A DNA stretch of 64,000 bases. Origin: Halicephalobus mephisto (lineage: Eukaryota > Nematoda > Chromadorea > Rhabditida > Panagrolaimidae). The position numbers and the translations under genes were made by a program. The stretch spans positions 124,001-188,000 of the forward strand of contig SWDT01000064.1 of assembly GCA_009193035.1 (NCBI GenBank), in the 5' to 3' direction. The notes below the pieces were generated by a model. The model worked only from the letters and a program-made list of their open reading frames with translations, searched no databases and was not told the DNA's origin. Each line of letters starts with the position of its first letter. Within the stretch, counting starts at the first letter, position 1. Positions 34,040 to 44,354 of this stretch are shown here, one piece after another.

Positions 34040-35919
34040 TCAAGGCAAAACATTGTAAATCTCGCCGATGATGTTACATTCCCTGCCGTACTTCTTCCCT
34101 ATATCTTTTTCGATTTCTTCTTTCAAGTAAATTAAGGCATTTGTCAAAAGTTCTACTTGTTTCCTCGTTTCCTGAGAAAGTTTAACCGAATCCTTCTGTT
34201 TCTGAACACATAGTTCTCCTAGCCTTTTATATTTTTGCTCTTGAAGTTTCATCTTTTCCAGGTCTTCAACCATTTTGTCAACATAGCTTAAATAAAACTC
34301 ATTTAAAATTACTACATCAAATCCTTACCTTGGATCACTTCTTGCTTTCAATAATTTTTTCATTTGACTATTATTGAACTCCTTTAAAATGATTTCTGTT
34401 CTTTCCTTCCATCTCATTATCATCTCCGGAGACACTGATGCAAGGCTCTGTGCCCTTTTGTCATAAGCACTCAAATAAACAGCTGTTGGATCTTCTTCCG
34501 TTTCTTCTCGATAACGGAAAAGAAGAAAAGTCATCAATTCATCGAGCTCAAAATAGAACTGCTGTAAAGATCGAGGATGTTCTAGTACAGTCAAGGCAAA
34601 TTCCCCTCTGGCAATTCCGTCCACAACAACACCAGTGTCATCTCCAACAACTTCAATTTTGAAATCATCGTCTCCGAAATCAATTTCTCCAAAATCTATT
34701 CCACCATCGTCGCCAAAATCGATTTCGTCATCTTTTTTCGCATCTTCGTGATACTCCAAATCGATCCTTTCCACCGAAGTCGGGGGTTTTTTGTTTATGA
34801 ATTCATAGTAAGTGAAGCATCCTTTCTCCAGCAAGTCCTTAATGAAAGGAAGAACAGCAAATTCGTCTGATTCACCACTGAAATTACAACAGTAATGATG
34901 TACTGTTGCAAAAAGGAAAAACAAGAATTATTACAGAATCATTTTTAGATAAGTTTAAAACGTTCGACAATTTCTAATTTCATATATGGATTGTAAAAAG
35001 TTCAATTAAATTTTGGAAGATTCTCGATTTACAGGATTTTAGAAACATCTGTTGAATTCCAAGTTTTTGAAGATTCCTACAGAACTTTAGAGATTTTGAA
35101 AAACTTCAACTAGACTCTGGAAGATTTTAGAAATGACTATAGAATCTTAGAATCTTGATGGATTCCAATTTTGGTCAAATAAAAAAGTAATAAACATACG
35201 CGACGTGTTGATTGTATCCGTCGTAATATTCAATGGCAGGTTTCAGTTCAGCAACAGCAGCAAGGATTCTGTCAAGAAATACGGGGATATCTTTTGTCAG
35301 TTCTATTATTTCTTTTCTAAAATTTTCACCATTGATCCTCATCCTGGCCAGTTCGGTCTGGTAAGCAGCGTTGGCAGAAATGGCTTGTTTGGCGTATTCT
35401 GCTTGTTTTTGAACAGCATCTTCATAGCCATGTTCGCCTTTGGCGATCTGTCGATTAGCAGCGGGAATTTCGTAATGGACCAATCTCTGCATCAACTGAG
35501 CGGCTTCGGCTAGATAAGCATTATCTTTTTCGTAAAGTTGGACAATCTCTTTCCAGTCCTTCATTCTTTGAGACGAATAACTTCCGAATATATTTCTGGT
35601 GTCTTTTTCGGTCTCTTTGAGGATTTCAATGATTTCCTTACAGTGGAAGTAATGGATAACTAAAAACTTCATATATAAACTACAGTATTAACCAAAACGC
35701 ACAAGAACCAGCCAGTAATTGGAGGATTCTGTCGTTCTCCGGCATGTCTTTTATCGCTTCTCCGATTTTTTTCCTTATTTCTGTCAAGTCCACGTCGGCT
35801 TTGCAGTGCCGTCGAGAAACCAGCCAATCTGAAAACCGAACAAACAATAAAAACCCATATAAAATAAACAACTTACTTAGTAATTTCGTACTGTGGATGT
35901 CGATAGGTAATGAATCCAT
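34040..35919 (-). CDS. cdkr-3: CDK5RAP3/C53 homologue (UFMylation, ER-phagy)
   Basis: Five exons (35919-35877, 35828-35703, 35659-35200, 34877-34329, 34286-34040) join in phase to 474 aa. The start LPIDIHSTKLL...WLVSRRHC and the block FGSYSSQRMKDWKEI match CDK5RAP3 closely. The acidic middle region carries three IDFG-type motifs (EIDFGDDGG, GIDFGEIDFG), equivalent to the IDWG shuffled ATG8/UFM1-interacting motifs of C53. The C-terminal half is coiled-coil, ending in GKKYGRECNIIGEI. The protein works with the UFL1/UFBP1 ligase in UFMylation and ribosome-stall ER-phagy. Phe replaces Trp in each motif, which may tune binding. Confidence 0.93.
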
Positions 35920-37701
35920 GTTCGAAAAATTATAAATAAACTTTTTAAAAAAAAAACAAAAAAAACGAAAATGAACAACACGAAAGAAATAACATTCGTC
36001 ACACAACGCCAAAAACGATCGAACTTTAAAAGTTAATTTTTTATTTTTATTAATAAATTTGAAAAACTTTATTTATTAACTACAACATATTAAAAATTAG
36101 TTGTTAAAATTGTAATTTTTCTGTTTTAAAAGTAGAATTATGGTTATTTTGTAAATTTCATTGTTTAAATAAAAATAATTTTAATAAAAATAGATTTTTC
36201 AAAGTAAAATATAGCTAATATTATAACTTATCAGATATATTTAGAATACTTTATATATTTTTACTGTATGGTTTTAAGAAAAAATGATAAAATAAATTTA
36301 TAAAGTTTCATATATCATGCGCGTCGGTTTTCAGAATATTCATTTTAGAATTTTTAATTTTCTACTTTAATTTGACTAATTTTAATAATTTCTTTTGTAA
36401 ATAAATGTGTTTTTATGTTAATGAAAGTTATTTAATAGATTTTTAAAAGTGATAAAAATTATGAAAAAAGTTTTACTTGCTCAAAGTTTCGATCATTTTA
36501 GAATTTTTAATTTTCTACTTTAATTTGACTAATTTTAATAATTTTGCATAATTAATTACATTTGTAGCTTTATTCTAACTATCTACTTATTTTTCTGTAA
36601 AAATATAAAAATCAACATTTATGAAATTTCTAAGTTATCTTGACACAGAAGAATATTCAACAAACTTAAACTACAAATTTTGAATATTTTTTGGGATGTC
36701 TTAATTTGATGTGAAACTTAGGTTAAAAATATAATTGGATTAAGGTTAATTTTGTCAATTGAGGATCTGCATACATCCATCTTGTCGACAGAGCCGAAAA
36801 CAAAAAGGAGCGATAGAAAAGAAGAGAGAGAAAAGAAGAGAGATAAAAGGAGAGAGAGAAAAAAGAGAGAGAAGAAGAGAGAGAGAAAACCAAATAAATA
36901 CGTGTTTCATGCTCATGTAAAAGAGGAAAATTTGAGCAAGAGAGGTCCTGCAACGAAAAGAAGAAAATGCGGACACAAAAGTTTTTAAATTTTCCGTTGT
37001 TGTTATCATTTTTTGAAAGAAATTATTTATAATCGTCAGTAATCTTTTGCGAAACTCAATATCTGGTTTCAGCCAGCGTGACAGAAGGTATAAACTTCGT
37101 AAATCTCTTAACAATTTCGAACTTCTTTGAGACATGTGGAAATCGACAAAAATCATCCAGGAAACTTTCTCATGACAGAAAAGCAAATGCGAAGGTGTTC
37201 TTGAAGTTTCCTCAGTCACCCCGTGCTATTCTTCGATTGATTCGATTTTTTGATTTATCTTGGGTAATCCTGGATATTTGATTTTTATTTTTTTTCTATC
37301 TTTGAAAATTAATAATGTTCGAATTCTGAATATAATAGCACTAAAAAGTTCGATTATTTTAAATTAAAAATTTATTTAAATTTTTATCGACTTTGGTTTT
37401 TTATATCTACAGTATGGCATCTAGAACACTAATTTATTGTAAAAATTTATTTTTTATATACAAATTTCATAAATCGTAATATAAAATCTGAAAATAAATT
37501 TTACTACGAATTTTTAAAATTTCGGAATTTTTGAGTTTATTTTAGAACTTTCATTCAATTCTGAAAGTTCCAATAAAATTCTATTAAAATTAAAAAGAGA
37601 TATTTATTATAAAATTCTGGATTCAAATTCCTGGGATCTTCTAAGAGAAAAATTTCGACTGTGTAGTATGGGTCTTCGGGACTGCGTAGAATGTTAAATA
37701 T
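35920..37701. other. Intergenic with a GA-rich purine tract
   Basis: The stretch 36805-36895 is an almost pure AAGAGAGAG tract on the plus strand. It creates a Lys/Arg/Glu-rich open frame (36752-36988) and shadow frames. A splice-like TGGTTTCAG at ~37072 precedes a 67-codon open frame (37078-37281). No family was recognised, so no gene is called. Confidence 0.4.
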
Positions 37702-37978
37702 TCAATGATAGTTACACGGTTCTGGGGCTTGGCAGAGGATTGAGGTTCCTACTTGTTGGATTGCACACAATCTATTTGAATGCAAGCCATACAGCGTTGA
37801 TCCCGAAGGGAAATATCCTGAGGACCAACGAAAGACGTACGATTGCGGGTCGGTGATTTTTTTAAGATTGCGCAATATTTTTGATAGAGTTGTGATATAT
37901 CTCGTGCCTTGGCCCCATAAAGTTGTTTCTACATATTTCTCGTCTACATGAGGATCCGAATTCCCCAGCTACTCTCCA
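37702..37978 (-). other. Unexplained 92-codon open frame in a GC-richer island
   Basis: This frame has no ATG at its start and ends in TGA at 37702. It encodes segments such as YVETTLWGQGTRYITTLSK and SGYFPSGSTLYGLHSNRLC, with three Cys near the end. Composition is balanced, unlike the AT-rich flanks (GC drops on both sides). It could be a lone exon or a gene fragment brought in with the neighbouring elements. No family was recognised. Confidence 0.35.
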
Positions 37979-38035
37979 ACAGATATAATTTTATTGAATA
38001 TGTGATTTTCTTACTTTCCTAAGGGAATTCATTTA

Positions 38036-38140
38036 TTTGAAAAAAAAGAAATAAAAATCATGAAATTATTTGAAAGGAAAGTTATTTGAAACAAAAAAAG
38101 AAATAAAAATCATGAAATTATTTGGAAGAAAAAATTCAAA
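38036..38140. repeat. Short tandem duplication
   Basis: GAAATAAAAATCATGAAATT occurs at ~38048 and ~38099 with matching flanks (period ~51 bp). It borders the Maverick-type fragment. Confidence 0.65.
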
Positions 38141-38196
38141 TACAACAAAATTTACTATAACTTACAAATACTTCTTCATTATAAATCCGCTTTTTA

Positions 38197-38663
38197 TTAT
38201 AGTATGAATTTAACTTGTGATACTTCTTTCAAATCCAATTCAATATAAATGTTAATGGTGTTAAAATCAATCAAATTATTGTCAATATCCACTAATTTTA
38301 AATTTATTTTATTTGGTCTGTTAGTTACTTCATAGTAAATAATATTTCTTGGTTCTATTTCTATTTTATCATTCGGTCTAAATCTATAGATTGAATTAAA
38401 AATATTTTTATTAACATAGCAATCCTCAATTAAATTACAAGTAATAAAAATATTATTAATGCTGTTGGTATTAATCGAGCAAGAGTTCGAGGAAGTCGAT
38501 TTACTATTATTATTTTGATCATTTTTATTTATTTTACGCTTAATTTCTAAATAACCATCTATTTTACAACTCCTATTTTGTACTTCTTACGTAAAAACTC
38601 CTTTGGAAATGAATACTCAAAAGTTAAATTATTGGATCTTAGTTGTAAAATGAAAACTGTCAT
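38197..38663 (-). pseudogene. Frameshifted Maverick/Polinton capsid-region gene, longer copy
   Basis: From ATG at 38663 the frame covers an N-terminal part (FEYSFPKEFLRKKYKIGVV). A one-base slip near 38565 then shifts it to a frame continuing to TAA at 38197. The C-terminal part contains SIYRFRPNDKIEIEPRNI and is clearly homologous to 27945-28145. The protein pattern is that of a Maverick/Polinton gene, probably penton-like. A Ser/Asn-rich linker lies in the middle. It is disabled by the frameshift. No polymerase, integrase or packaging ATPase gene of such an element was seen in the window. Confidence 0.6.
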
Positions 38664-38887
38664 TTATTAATCAAGGATTTTTATATTTATTTTTTCTCTA
38701 AAGTAAAATATATAACATAATTTCTCGCAGTTGTCGACGAATTCTTTTCTCGTTTCAATGAAATAATGCCCCTAGGCAAAGACTGGCGAATTACAAGACA
38801 AAAAAGGAGGTGTCTTAAGGAAACGTAAAAAATATTTCTGCGAACACAGTATCATTATGCACAAATAAGACACCTCGAAAAAATGAA

Positions 38888-39957
38888 GGGTTCTTTCCTA
38901 TTATCGGCACTACCAATAAAAAAAAGTATTTTTTTTGTTTTTCTTCTTTCTTTTTCTTATAAATTATTATTTTTCTCGTTTTTAAGATGAATTTGTTCAG
39001 TTTGCCAACTACTAAAGAAATACCTGCCCAGTTTTTGCAAGATACAGGAGCGCTTCCTAGTGAGCGCGTCTGTCAGAATGGTCACGAAGTGAAGCTCTAT
39101 TTTGGTGAGAGAGTTTTCTGGAAGTGCAATGTCAAGGACTGCCAAAAGAAGGTTAATATGCGTGTTGGTAATGGGTTTATAAGTACTCTTTTATCGTTTG
39201 TGACTGCTTTTCGCTTCTTTTACTGTTGGGCTTACAAGATGATATCCATTGAGTAGTGCGGACGTGAGCTTGAGATGAATAAGAATACTGTTGTTGATTG
39301 GTGTAATTTTATGAGAGAGACTTGTGCAGAGTATCTCAGTCAACGTCAAACACAAAAGATTGGTGGCGAAGGCAAGATTGTCGAGGTTGATGAAAGCATG
39401 TTTAGTAAGCGTAAAAACAACTCTGGTCGAGTTCTTCCACAACAATGAATATTCGGTGGTGTTTGTCATGAGACTCGTGAGTGTTTCTTACTGAAGGTTC
39501 CTGATAGGAGTGCATCAACACTGCTGACAGTTATCTAAGCCAACTTTGAGGAGGATTCCATCATTTACTCTGATTGTTGGCCTGGCTACAGAACAGAAGA
39601 GTTGAAGGAAGCTGGTTACGAACATTTCCGTGTAAACCATCACTATAATTTCGTTGATCCTGATACAGAAGTTCATACTCAAGCTGTTGATCGTATGTAG
39701 GAATCTGCCAAGTGGCGTAGCAAAAAGTATTGTGGCACAGCTCGCCACCATCTTGAATCATATTTGACAGAGTTCATTTGGCATCAATTAATCAAGGAGC
39801 GCGGTAGTGTCTTTGAATCATTGCTGAATACTATTAATGGATTCTGGCCTCTAGAAATTCAATATTAAGTAGAGTTTTAGTTCTTTTGTCTAAATAAATT
39901 CTATTATTCAACCTAATTCAATTTTTTTATTGGTAGTTCCGATAACAAGAAAGAACC
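38888..39957 (+). mobile_element. Merlin-superfamily DNA transposon with both ends
   Basis: Terminal inverted repeats of ~35 bp bound a ~1.07-kb element. The left end starts GGGTTCTTTCCTATTATCGG; the right end is the complement of GGTTCTTTCTTGTTATCGG. Both continue with ACTACCAATAAAAAAA. GGTTCTTT ends with an ISXO2-type transposase define Merlin. No clear 8-9-bp target duplication remains. Confidence 0.88.
38987..39868 (+). pseudogene. Merlin transposase with four in-frame stops
   Basis: One uninterrupted frame of 294 codons carries stops at 39254 (TAG), 39446 (TGA), 39536 (TAA) and 39698 (TAG) and no frameshift. An N-terminal zinc-binding segment (CQNGHEVKLYF...CNVKDCQKK) precedes an ISXO2/IS1016-type DDE domain: VEVDESMFSKRKNNSGR, KVPDRSASTLL, IYSDCWPGY and NHHYNFVDPDTEVHTQ. 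Two stops fall where the family has Trp (before IFGG and in the VDRM-stop-ES helix), consistent with TGG to TGA and TAG changes. The element is non-autonomous now. Confidence 0.9.
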
Positions 39958-40518
39958 AAATAGATAAATTGCTGAACAACTGATATAAAAATTATCGGTG
40001 TTAAATATTAACTTTAATCTATCATTGATTTGAATTGTGAATAAATGATAAAATTAAAAGGACTCTTTTTTATTTACACTTTGTTTTGAAAAAAATTTAC
40101 ACAAGAGTGTTCTATCGATTACAAATCTACCGATCGAAATAATCTTTTTGATCATGTAATACTTTTTCTTTTATTTTAATCTTGTAATTTGATCTGAAGG
40201 ATTAAAACATTTCATGAGGAAAATTATTCGCTGCATAGGAACAGGCTGTCTCAATTCTATTGTAATAAAAGGAAAGGCAGTTCAAGTCATCAGATCTACT
40301 AACGACACTCCACCTACTTTCAAGATCTTAAGTTGAAGAACGAGCTGCCCAAACTAATATAAAAAGGTTCACCAACTTGCTAAATTGTCATTTACAGCTT
40401 CGCTGTTTTTCTGCATATTTCTACATCGCAACACACATTTGAATGTTTCGAAATTATGTAAGTTTTTTACTCCTATCTATTCTAAGAGATTATTAATCTT
40501 ATTTATAGATAATCCGAG
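39958..40518 (+). promoter_or_regulatory. Promoter and 5'UTR intron of the IRG-like GTPase gene
   Basis: TATAAAAA at 40358-40365 is a plausible TATA box ~160 bp before the ATG. A 51-bp intron (GTAAGT donor at 40458, TTTATAG acceptor ending at 40508) lies in the 5'UTR, ten bases before the ATG. The first 400 bp after the Merlin element holds no gene. Confidence 0.5.
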
Positions 40519-41967
40519 ATGGCTGAAGAACAACAAAATTTTTCTGGGATAAGTAAAGAAGAACGAAGAGAAATCCAAGAATTGTATGAGAAGGGGGATG
40601 TAGAAGCGCTTAGAGAATATTTTGGAAGAAGAGTTAATGGGTGGAGAAAAATACCTCTCAATATTGGAATAACTGGAGGCACTGGCACGGGCAAGTCCAG
40701 CTTCATCAATACAATGAGAGGTCTAAAAGCTAACAGTAGAGAGGCTGCTAAAGTTGGTACAAGGGAAACTACTACAGAACCAACACCATATCCACATCCG
40801 GAAAATCAACTGATAAAATTTTGGGATCTACCTGGAGTAGGAACCCCAAATTTTACTAGAGATAAATATCTTGAAAGGATTAGTTTTAATGAATATGACT
40901 TCTTTCTGATCATAACATGTGGTCGATTCACAGAAAATGATAAATGGTTGGCACAAGAAGTCGATGAAAGGAGAAAAAAGTTCTTTTTTGTTCGAACCAA
41001 GATTCATACTGATATGGAGAATGATAGAGATGATCATCCAGATACTCACACGATAGAAGATGCATTGAATGAAATACGAAACGATATAAGAGAGAATCTT
41101 GGGAATTTGTATGATGACAGAAAAGTATTTCTGATTGATAATAAGAAACCCATGATGTATGATTTTGATAAATTGCATCAGCGGATTAGCGACGATCTTC
41201 CAACATTTCAGCGAGAAGCCTTCGTCTTATCGACTAATATTCTGAGTGAAGAAACAGTAAAACGCAAAGTTACGATTCTGCGAAATAAAATCCCAGACAT
41301 TTGTCGTTGGATAGCATATACTGCAGCTGGAAAAACTGCAATTAAAACTGTAGCTGTAGGAGCTACAGGTATAGGTGGCGCAGCTATAAGAGCTTTGCAT
41401 ATTGCAGTAAAAGCGCCTCTTATAGCAATGGAATTTTTGGTCGCTGGGGCCCATCTGGAAACTAAAGAAGAGTACTTCGATGCAGGATATGATGTAGATG
41501 ATTTTCCAGAATTTAAATTTCACTTTTGGAATGATATGCTAGAAAAAAATAGAGCTATAAAAGATGACGTTGCAGAAATTATGAGAAATATCTCTGATCA
41601 TATTGGAGGCGATGAAACATTTATTTTAGAGCAAAATAAGAATTACTTTAAAAACCTTGGCCTTGATGATGAATCTTTAGATAGAACAGCAGAAATAATG
41701 AGATGTGACGCAACTTTCCTTCATAATATTGTGGCCCAACATAGGGATCAACTTCTGACTATTGAGGGTATTCAACAAATCATTGGAGATATACCAAGAT
41801 CTACTGCAGAACAAGTAGCTTCTCGTATCCCAATTTTGAATTCCATAACAGCAGGCAAAACGTCGTCTACAACAATTCCCATGTCTTTAAACAAAATATT
41901 AACAATAATGGAAGGAATAGCGATATCTGTATTGCGAGCTGCAGTTGAGAATGGAGATTTAAATTGA
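40519..41967 (+). CDS. Immunity-related GTPase (IRG/p47) family protein
   Basis: A single coding exon of 482 aa. The G domain shows P-loop GGTGTGKSSFINTMRG, switch II FWDLPGVGTPNF, YDFFLIITCGRFTEND and G4 FFFVRTKIHTD. The typical IRG spacing follows: VFLIDNKKPMMYDFDKL, then a C-terminal helical domain with a Gly/Ala-rich segment (residues ~275-310) and the block YFKNLGLDDESLDRTAEIM matching the vertebrate IRG C-terminal helices. In vertebrates these GTPases attack pathogen vacuoles or act on membranes. G4 reads TKIH where TKxD is usual, so guanine specificity may be altered. Intronless coding, its own promoter and an AATAAA at 42121 suggest an active gene or a recent arrival. It sits 561 bp from a Merlin element and near Maverick remains. 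Confidence 0.88.
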   Translation: MAEEQQNFSGISKEERREIQELYEKGDVEALREYFGRRVNGWRKIPLNIGITGGTGTGKSSFINTMRGLKANSREAAKVGTRETTTEPTPYPHPENQLIKFWDLPGVGTPNFTRDKYLERISFNEYDFFLIITCGRFTENDKWLAQEVDERRKKFFFVRTKIHTDMENDRDDHPDTHTIEDALNEIRNDIRENLGNLYDDRKVFLIDNKKPMMYDFDKLHQRISDDLPTFQREAFVLSTNILSEETVKRKVTILRNKIPDICRWIAYTAAGKTAIKTVAVGATGIGGAAIRALHIAVKAPLIAMEFLVAGAHLETKEEYFDAGYDVDDFPEFKFHFWNDMLEKNRAIKDDVAEIMRNISDHIGGDETFILEQNKNYFKNLGLDDESLDRTAEIMRCDATFLHNIVAQHRDQLLTIEGIQQIIGDIPRSTAEQVASRIPILNSITAGKTSSTTIPMSLNKILTIMEGIAISVLRAAVENGDLN

Positions 41968-42213
41968 CTCTGACAATTGATGTCGTTACTCTTTTCAGAA
42001 AAATATTAAGTTAATATCTTTATTTACTGTTTTAATAACACACCCAATGAGTACCATCATTTATTCTTTAGCTAGATGTGTAATATCGTAATTTGTTAAT
42101 GGTTTAACTTTGTTGTTCGTAATAAACATTTACCCTTAGATAACTTGTTATTTATTTATGATCAAAAAAAATTTAATAAAATGTGTAAAACGGAAGTTAT
42201 ACTGATATAGTTC

Positions 42214-42525
42214 TTAAGCATATTCATAAATTTTATAAGTAAATGATCTTATTGCATTACTTATTTCTTTTTCATTCGCCGGTATATTAATATATTCATG
42301 CAAAATTCCTGTAATATCGGAAATATTATTATAACCACGCATACACATTAATTTATAAACAGTTATTATATTACCAAATTCTTTAAACAAATCGTTGTCG
42401 AATGAAAATATCTTAGTAATTGTCAATACTTCATTTTATAGAATTTCTGGCAGTTTTTCTATTTCATTATATGGATGAGTTTCAATTATCTTCTGTTTAC
42501 AAATTTCTTGCAAAATAGATATCAT
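42214..42525 (-). pseudogene. Interrupted 104-codon frame, unrecognised
   Basis: From ATG at 42525 one frame runs to the stop at 42214, with a single internal TAA at 42436-42438. The product would be helical (EICKQKIIETHPYNEIEKL, ILHEYINIPANEKEISNAI). It is tail-to-tail with the IRG-like gene. No family was recognised; it may be a relic of the same island. A chance frame cannot be excluded. Confidence 0.3.
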
Positions 42526-42641
42526 TTATAAAGATAAAAATTTCAAATAAAATTTATAATCAAGAAAAATTGACTGAATTGTATAAAATAACTGAATGTA
42601 TCAAAGCCCTGGAGTGGGATTCTAGAGGGACACTGGAGGGC

Positions 42642-42795
42642 CCGTATCATTTAGTAAAAATATATATTTGCCAGAATCATGCGTAATACCTCCGTATCCG
42701 TTTACTAAAATATATTTGTTGGAATTACACATATTACCTCGTATCCATTTAGTAAATATATATTTTTTATCTGAATTACACATATTATCCCATAT
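42642..42795. repeat. Three-copy ~50-bp tandem repeat
   Basis: Units begin CGTATCNRTTTAGTAAAATA and end AATTACACATATTACC, repeated three times with drift. Confidence 0.65.
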
Positions 42796-42936
42796 ACTCA
42801 GAAATGAGAAAGTGGGGTGGAGAATGTGAGCCAGAATGAGTATATATATCTAAGAAGCAAAACTTTGTGCTAAGGAAGCGAGAGCTGAAGCAGAACAACT
42901 TGAAATTCAGATCAAAAAAGCAATGTTGGGGAAGCT

Positions 42937-44016
42937 TCATCTCTGATTGCTTCGATGTATATTTCTACGATTTTGAATGAACCTGTTTTGTTGCAAATTC
43001 TTGAACAACTGGATCACTTGACTGTTGAAGAGTCTTCTACAGTCTGTGATAGGTGGGATTTGAGGCAATTGGAAATCCTTTTCTTTCTCTGTAGCCTTTC
43101 CTCTGATTCTTAGCAGATAGTTATACATGCAACAACAACAAAGAATGATTCTAGACACTAAGCTCCGATCTTTCAAAAAGATCCCTTTTTCGAGTAATCG
43201 GAATTGTCCTTTGAGTTCTCTAAATGTTCGCTCAATTACATATCTTCCTTTCCGATGTCTCCTAAAAAGCTAATTAACTGTTCTGATTTGGAAAATTATC
43301 TGTAAACTTGTTCTTCCCTAAGATGAGGACGTCTGTATGAGAACAAACATCCTTTAGCAGGATAAGCAAAATCAGCTAAAAATCCATACTTATTCGTCGG
43401 TCTTCATCCTTGACCAATAGTTTTGCACAAAGAAGATAAGCGATAAACCAGGCAGTCATGATACGATCCTGGATAATTCGCATTAACATATAATATTTTT
43501 TTGTTCGAATCGCAAGCTACCAGAACATTAATAAAAGACGTTCCATATCTAGAAAAATGAAAATTGTCATCTTTAGTATTTGCAACGGAAATGTGAGTTC
43601 CATCTACTACCCCAACAACAAGTGGGATTCCACAAAACAAGTACATTCGTATCATATGAGTATTCTATTCTTTCTCTGATTTGTCCATAGAAATCTCATT
43701 ACTGAATTCTTCCAACACTCCATTGACAAAACGACGGATATTCAAAGTCAGTTTGTCGTTTTCCACGAATAACAAGTCCTGCTGCTTTTAGTGAACACCC
43801 TGTTCTAAGATAAAACATAACCATTAAGAAGGCTTCTTTTCCTGTCACTGCCATATTTCTTCTGGTTCTTCTAGCCAGATACCTTCCAAGTCGCTGATAA
43901 ATCAGCTCGGCTTCAATCATTGAAACTCCAAAAACTTCTGTAAAAGTGAAATCATTGAGTTGACGATTAGAAATGAAAAATCGAGCAACTCGGAAATTCA
44001 ATTCATCAAGAATCAC
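42937..44016 (-). pseudogene. Broken PIF/Harbinger transposase
   Basis: Pieces in two or more frames cover most of a HARBI1-like transposase. The N-terminal helical region starts at 44016. The DDE core includes VVGVVDGTHISVANTKDD (first Asp), NANYPGSYHDCLVYRL (second Asp), LADFAYPAKGCL, and RYVIERTFRELKGQFRLLE (Glu) at ~43240-43190. Stops and frameshifts near 43690, 43405 and 43260 disable it. No terminal repeats or Myb-like partner gene were identified. Confidence 0.85.
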
Positions 44017-44354
44017 AATGATTTCATCAAGACATTCCAGAATTTTACAATAAATCTACAATAAAATTATGCACATGGGAACAAAAGTAAATTCTCACCT
44101 GCGCAACAGCAAATGAAGCTACATAAATATTCTTATTTATCATGGTGATGTATCCAATTCATGGGAATAAGCTCTAAGAAGGAAAAAATTGAGCGTCTAA
44201 AACAATTTGATGAATTCGAACTAAAGTGATATATGAAACAAACTTGTACAGAGAACAAGTAGCTGTGAATTGATCCTCTACCGCAAAAAATTGAAGATGA
44301 AGAATCGACTTCACCAACAGAATCACCTTTCAAGAATACCAAGAAATAGATCAA

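Noticed and set aside
36752..36988. Lys/Arg/Glu-rich open frame and its minus-strand Ser/Leu/Phe shadow
   Set aside because: Both are created by a GA-rich purine tract; such tracts are open on several frames by composition.
38987..39868. Stop-codon readthrough or recoding in the Merlin transposase
   Set aside because: Three different stop codons at unrelated positions, two replacing Trp codons, are better explained by decay.
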